A DNA stretch of 8,077 bases from JBHJHK01 sp050330975 (GTDB lineage: Bacteria; Pseudomonadota; Gammaproteobacteria; Competibacterales; Competibacteraceae), in contig JBHJHK010000400.1 in the NCBI GenBank assembly GCA_050330975.1, forward strand, positions 1 to 8,077, given 5' to 3'. The notes below the pieces were generated by a model. The model ran no database searches and was not told where the DNA came from. It worked only from the letters and a program-made list of their open reading frames with translations. Below are positions 7,301 to 8,077 of this stretch, piece by piece; position 1 is the first letter of the stretch; each line of letters opens with the position of its first letter. The position numbers and the translations under genes were made by a program.

Positions 7301-8077
7301 CAAAGGCGTACCGTCGCCCCGCTGGACCAATACCACCCAGTCTTGGTTGGGACTGCTGGGGGGATTGCCCAGGTCGACGGTGCCACTGCCGGGGACGGCG
7401 GTGACGCTGCCGAGCTGCAAGCTGCCGCCGTTGCGGGGGTCGTACCAGTAGACCTCAAAGGTACCGCCGCCGGCGTTGCCGAGGTTCAAATCCCCCGCGT
7501 CGGCGAAGCCCTTGGCCAGGTAGACGGCGTAGACACTACCGGTCTGGCCCAGGCAATAGCCGGGGGTGGCGTTGTCGTTGCCATTGCCGATGAGGCCGTT
7601 GCAGTTGTCCATGGCCCAGAACGGCACATCGTTTTCACTGAAAAATCGCAGGGCGTGGCGGTTGTAGTCCCACAGGTTATCGCGGCTGCGGTAGTCTTCG
7701 CAGTCCAGATCGTCGCAGGGCTGCTGGTAGCCGAAGTAGTACTCCACCCCGGCCCCCCCTGCCATGATGTTGCCCCACAGGGTCTGGTGACGGATGTCGT
7801 CCTGGGAGACGTTGGTGCCGGTGTAGCCCCGGTAGCCGATGTCCGGCGGCGCCCCGGTGTTGGCGTTGCCCTGCTCGTCGTTGGCCACCACCCAGGGCTT
7901 GCCGGCCTGGGCACTTTCCTCCACCCACTTCAAGGTGCGCTTGTGGGTCTGGTCCCATCTGTTTTGCAGGGAGGCACCGGTGAGCTCCGAGGCATTGCCG
8001 AGGAGGGGAGTATAGACACTGTCCTGTTGGTTGGGATAGGAGTGGATTACGATGTGAGGGTCGTAGGGGTCGGTGTC
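4337..8077 (-). CDS. Secreted GH-like protein with PKD, malectin and cadherin-like modules (partial)
   Basis: The gene runs off the right edge, so the start, signal peptide and most of the catalytic barrel are missing; 1246 residues are visible and are numbered here from the edge. Residues 1-157 look like the end of a DUF4038/apiosidase-like TIM barrel (IVIHSYP, then WVVANDEQG, with E68 as a candidate catalytic acid). Residues 158-253 resemble the putative collagen-binding beta domain that usually follows (GSVYAVYL, FEVYWYDPRNGG, DWVVLVQR). Then come an Ig/PKD-like domain (261-353), an unnamed module (359-471), two PKD domains (478-652; YAWAFGDG and YAWSFGDG), a malectin domain (661-807), a proline-glutamate linker, a second copy of the module (822-936), a cadherin-like domain with the calcium-type motif NDSDPDGDPLT (941-1035), and a jelly-roll-like tail (1044-1223). 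The only four cysteines are at 121, 126, 159 and 175, which fits an exported protein. No LPXTG, PEP-CTERM or T9SS tail is seen. A role in extracellular polysaccharide binding or cleavage is inferred. Confidence 0.85.
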   Translation of the reverse strand, partial: DTDPYDPHIVIHSYPNQQDSVYTPLLGNASELTGASLQNRWDQTHKRTLKWVEESAQAGKPWVVANDEQGNANTGAPPDIGYRGYTGTNVSQDDIRHQTLWGNIMAGGAGVEYYFGYQQPCDDLDCEDYRSRDNLWDYNRHALRFFSENDVPFWAMDNCNGLIGNGNDNATPGYCLGQTGSVYAVYLAKGFADAGDLNLGNAGGGTFEVYWYDPRNGGSLQLGSVTAVPGSGTVDLGNPPSSPNQDWVVLVQRGDGTPLPNQAPNVNAGPNRSLTLPNTTTTLNGSVNDDGKPDGVLDIVWTQIAGPSGATLVSPMSPVTEVSFSQAGSYEFELFASDGELDTVDTVSVSVAEAGSSDLGFELVDADTDQVVKPLGDGETIDLNAYPLANFNVVLINTPSNTGSVRFTLSGAGSKVQVENVIPYAAIGNNGADYDEQPAVVGSYQLRAEVFGGSNASGTLLDDITLRFAFDDSVEVPNQDPVASIAANPTQGTAPLTLNFNASASEDSDGTIVNYAWAFGDGNRASGATTSHVYTTPGNYPATLTVTDDDGATASAAVAIDVAEPANQGPMANVSPTPTQGTAPLTVAFDASASEDSDGTIAAYAWSFGDGSSGTGATTNHVYTTPGNYTATLTVTDDDGATASAAVDVIVDAPAGGSEGDVVVAVNSGGPAFTAADGTVYSADQGSVGSSKTYNTSGSQAIAGTSDDVLYRSERYGKTFGYAFDVPPGNYQVELLLAEIYWNASGKRVFSATVEGESAVTDLDLHAEVGKFATYDVTVLVEVVDGTLNIDFTTAVNNAKLSAVVGRTGEPVEPPEPVEPTVELALIEATNGSTVAVVSDGATVDLVSAGLEQFSLSLLDPQTGTDSVDYLLKGPIDHSQVENISPYTLFGDQGGGASFTGRTALPGTYTLQVVEFAGGNASGEVLRDATLSFTFVEEQVVNQPPLILGDSFDVIWGESVLLDVLANDSDPDGDPLTLVALSDREGSLQGQVAIEDNQVRYTPPPGSGFGFDVFAYDVTDGSVVVEEIVVFVYLDDPQTVGDGVYAANANGNFAFEAEEALNVDEQTNWLVKTGADLISGHEAPSGNGYLEATQNSLGNPPNSPALVYAFEVQQDGFVRLNLLGSYQGNDPTEENDTWVGLKSPGGNFIRALDQEVPLDQKGGMYKSYQSGGKETQWRAANRNVDNNPQPIVMAVQGGQVYEMHLKSRSRGHQVDRVVVEFLQNRPGIQSFTSLGQIKTEPLSPLR
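5270..5614 (-). repeat. Unnamed surface-protein module, copy 2
   Basis: This codes for about 115 residues (822-936 of the visible protein) that repeat the module at 6665-7003. The two share VEN-x2-PY-x3-G and G-x-NASG-x2-L-x-D-x-TL-x-F-x-F in the same order. I know this pattern from other bacterial secreted proteins with malectin or PKD domains, but I cannot name a function. It follows the malectin domain after a linker rich in Pro, Glu and Val. Confidence 0.75.
5657..6097 (-). other. Malectin-like carbohydrate-binding domain within the large gene
   Basis: The encoded segment starts VVVAVNSGGPAFTAADGTVY, continues with VLYRSERYGKTFGYAFDVPPG and YQVELLLAEIYWNASGKRVF, and ends FTTAVNNAKLSAVVG. 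These are the usual malectin signatures: an opening N-x-GG, a Y/F-rich middle, the LLLAEIYW strand, and a closing strand after an Asn-rich turn. Malectin-type modules in bacterial enzymes are thought to bind glycans; ligand specificity is not readable here. Confidence 0.85.
6122..6646 (-). repeat. Tandem PKD domains with a 267-base period
   Basis: Two adjacent PKD domains are encoded by copies 267 bases (89 codons) apart, for example GCGGCGCTGG at 6141 and at 6408, and CCGTGCCCTG at 6331 and at 6598. Within one stretch of about 75 bases (6139-6216 against 6406-6483) I see a single base difference, which changes T to P in GNYTATL/GNYPATL. Such high local identity points to recent duplication or ongoing gene conversion. 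Confidence 0.9.
6665..7003 (-). repeat. Unnamed surface-protein module, copy 1
   Basis: This encodes about 113 residues (359-471 of the visible protein), beginning LGFELVDADTDQVV and including VENVIPYAAIG and GGSNASGTLLDDITLRFAF. It matches copy 2 at 5270-5614 at protein level but not closely at DNA level, so this duplication is older than that of the PKD pair. The fold is probably an all-beta sandwich. The function is unknown. Confidence 0.75.

Overview
The window looks like a chromosomal piece from a Gram-negative bacterium, probably a marine or other aquatic proteobacterium. The grounds are a moderately GC-rich sequence, a TRAP transporter, an IclR regulator, and a secreted polysaccharide-type enzyme with PKD, malectin and cadherin-like modules but no LPXTG anchor. 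The taxon is an inference and could be wrong. No RNA gene, CRISPR array, insertion sequence, transposase or recombinase is visible.

Layout, left to right. Bases 1-122 are an inverted, partly diverged copy of the middle of the first gene. Bases 123-298 hold no convincing gene and are full of GC palindromes. On the plus strand follow dctQ and dctM (small and large TRAP permease subunits), an IclR-family regulator, and a hydratase of the 2-oxopent-4-enoate hydratase (MhpD-like) family. Their gaps are 54, 39 and 157 bases. The dctQ-dctM gap is built from four 15-base tandem units, each carrying an in-frame stop and a Shine-Dalgarno-like run. A perfect 25-base inverted repeat lies between the regulator and the hydratase.

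From 4337 to the right edge, on the minus strand and convergent with the first group, is the 3' part of a very large gene (1246 residues visible, start outside the window). It encodes the end of a glycoside-hydrolase-like barrel, its beta-sandwich partner, and a chain of Ig-like and carbohydrate-binding modules. A clear intrinsic terminator for this gene lies in the convergent intergenic region.

Working together: the plus-strand genes fit a small catabolic locus that imports an organic (possibly oxo- or sugar-) acid by a TRAP system, controlled by IclR, with the hydratase acting late in a meta-cleavage-like or sugar-acid pathway. The TRAP periplasmic binding protein (DctP) is not in the window, so the substrate is unknown. 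The large secreted protein may release sugars outside the cell, but convergent neighbours need not be functionally linked.
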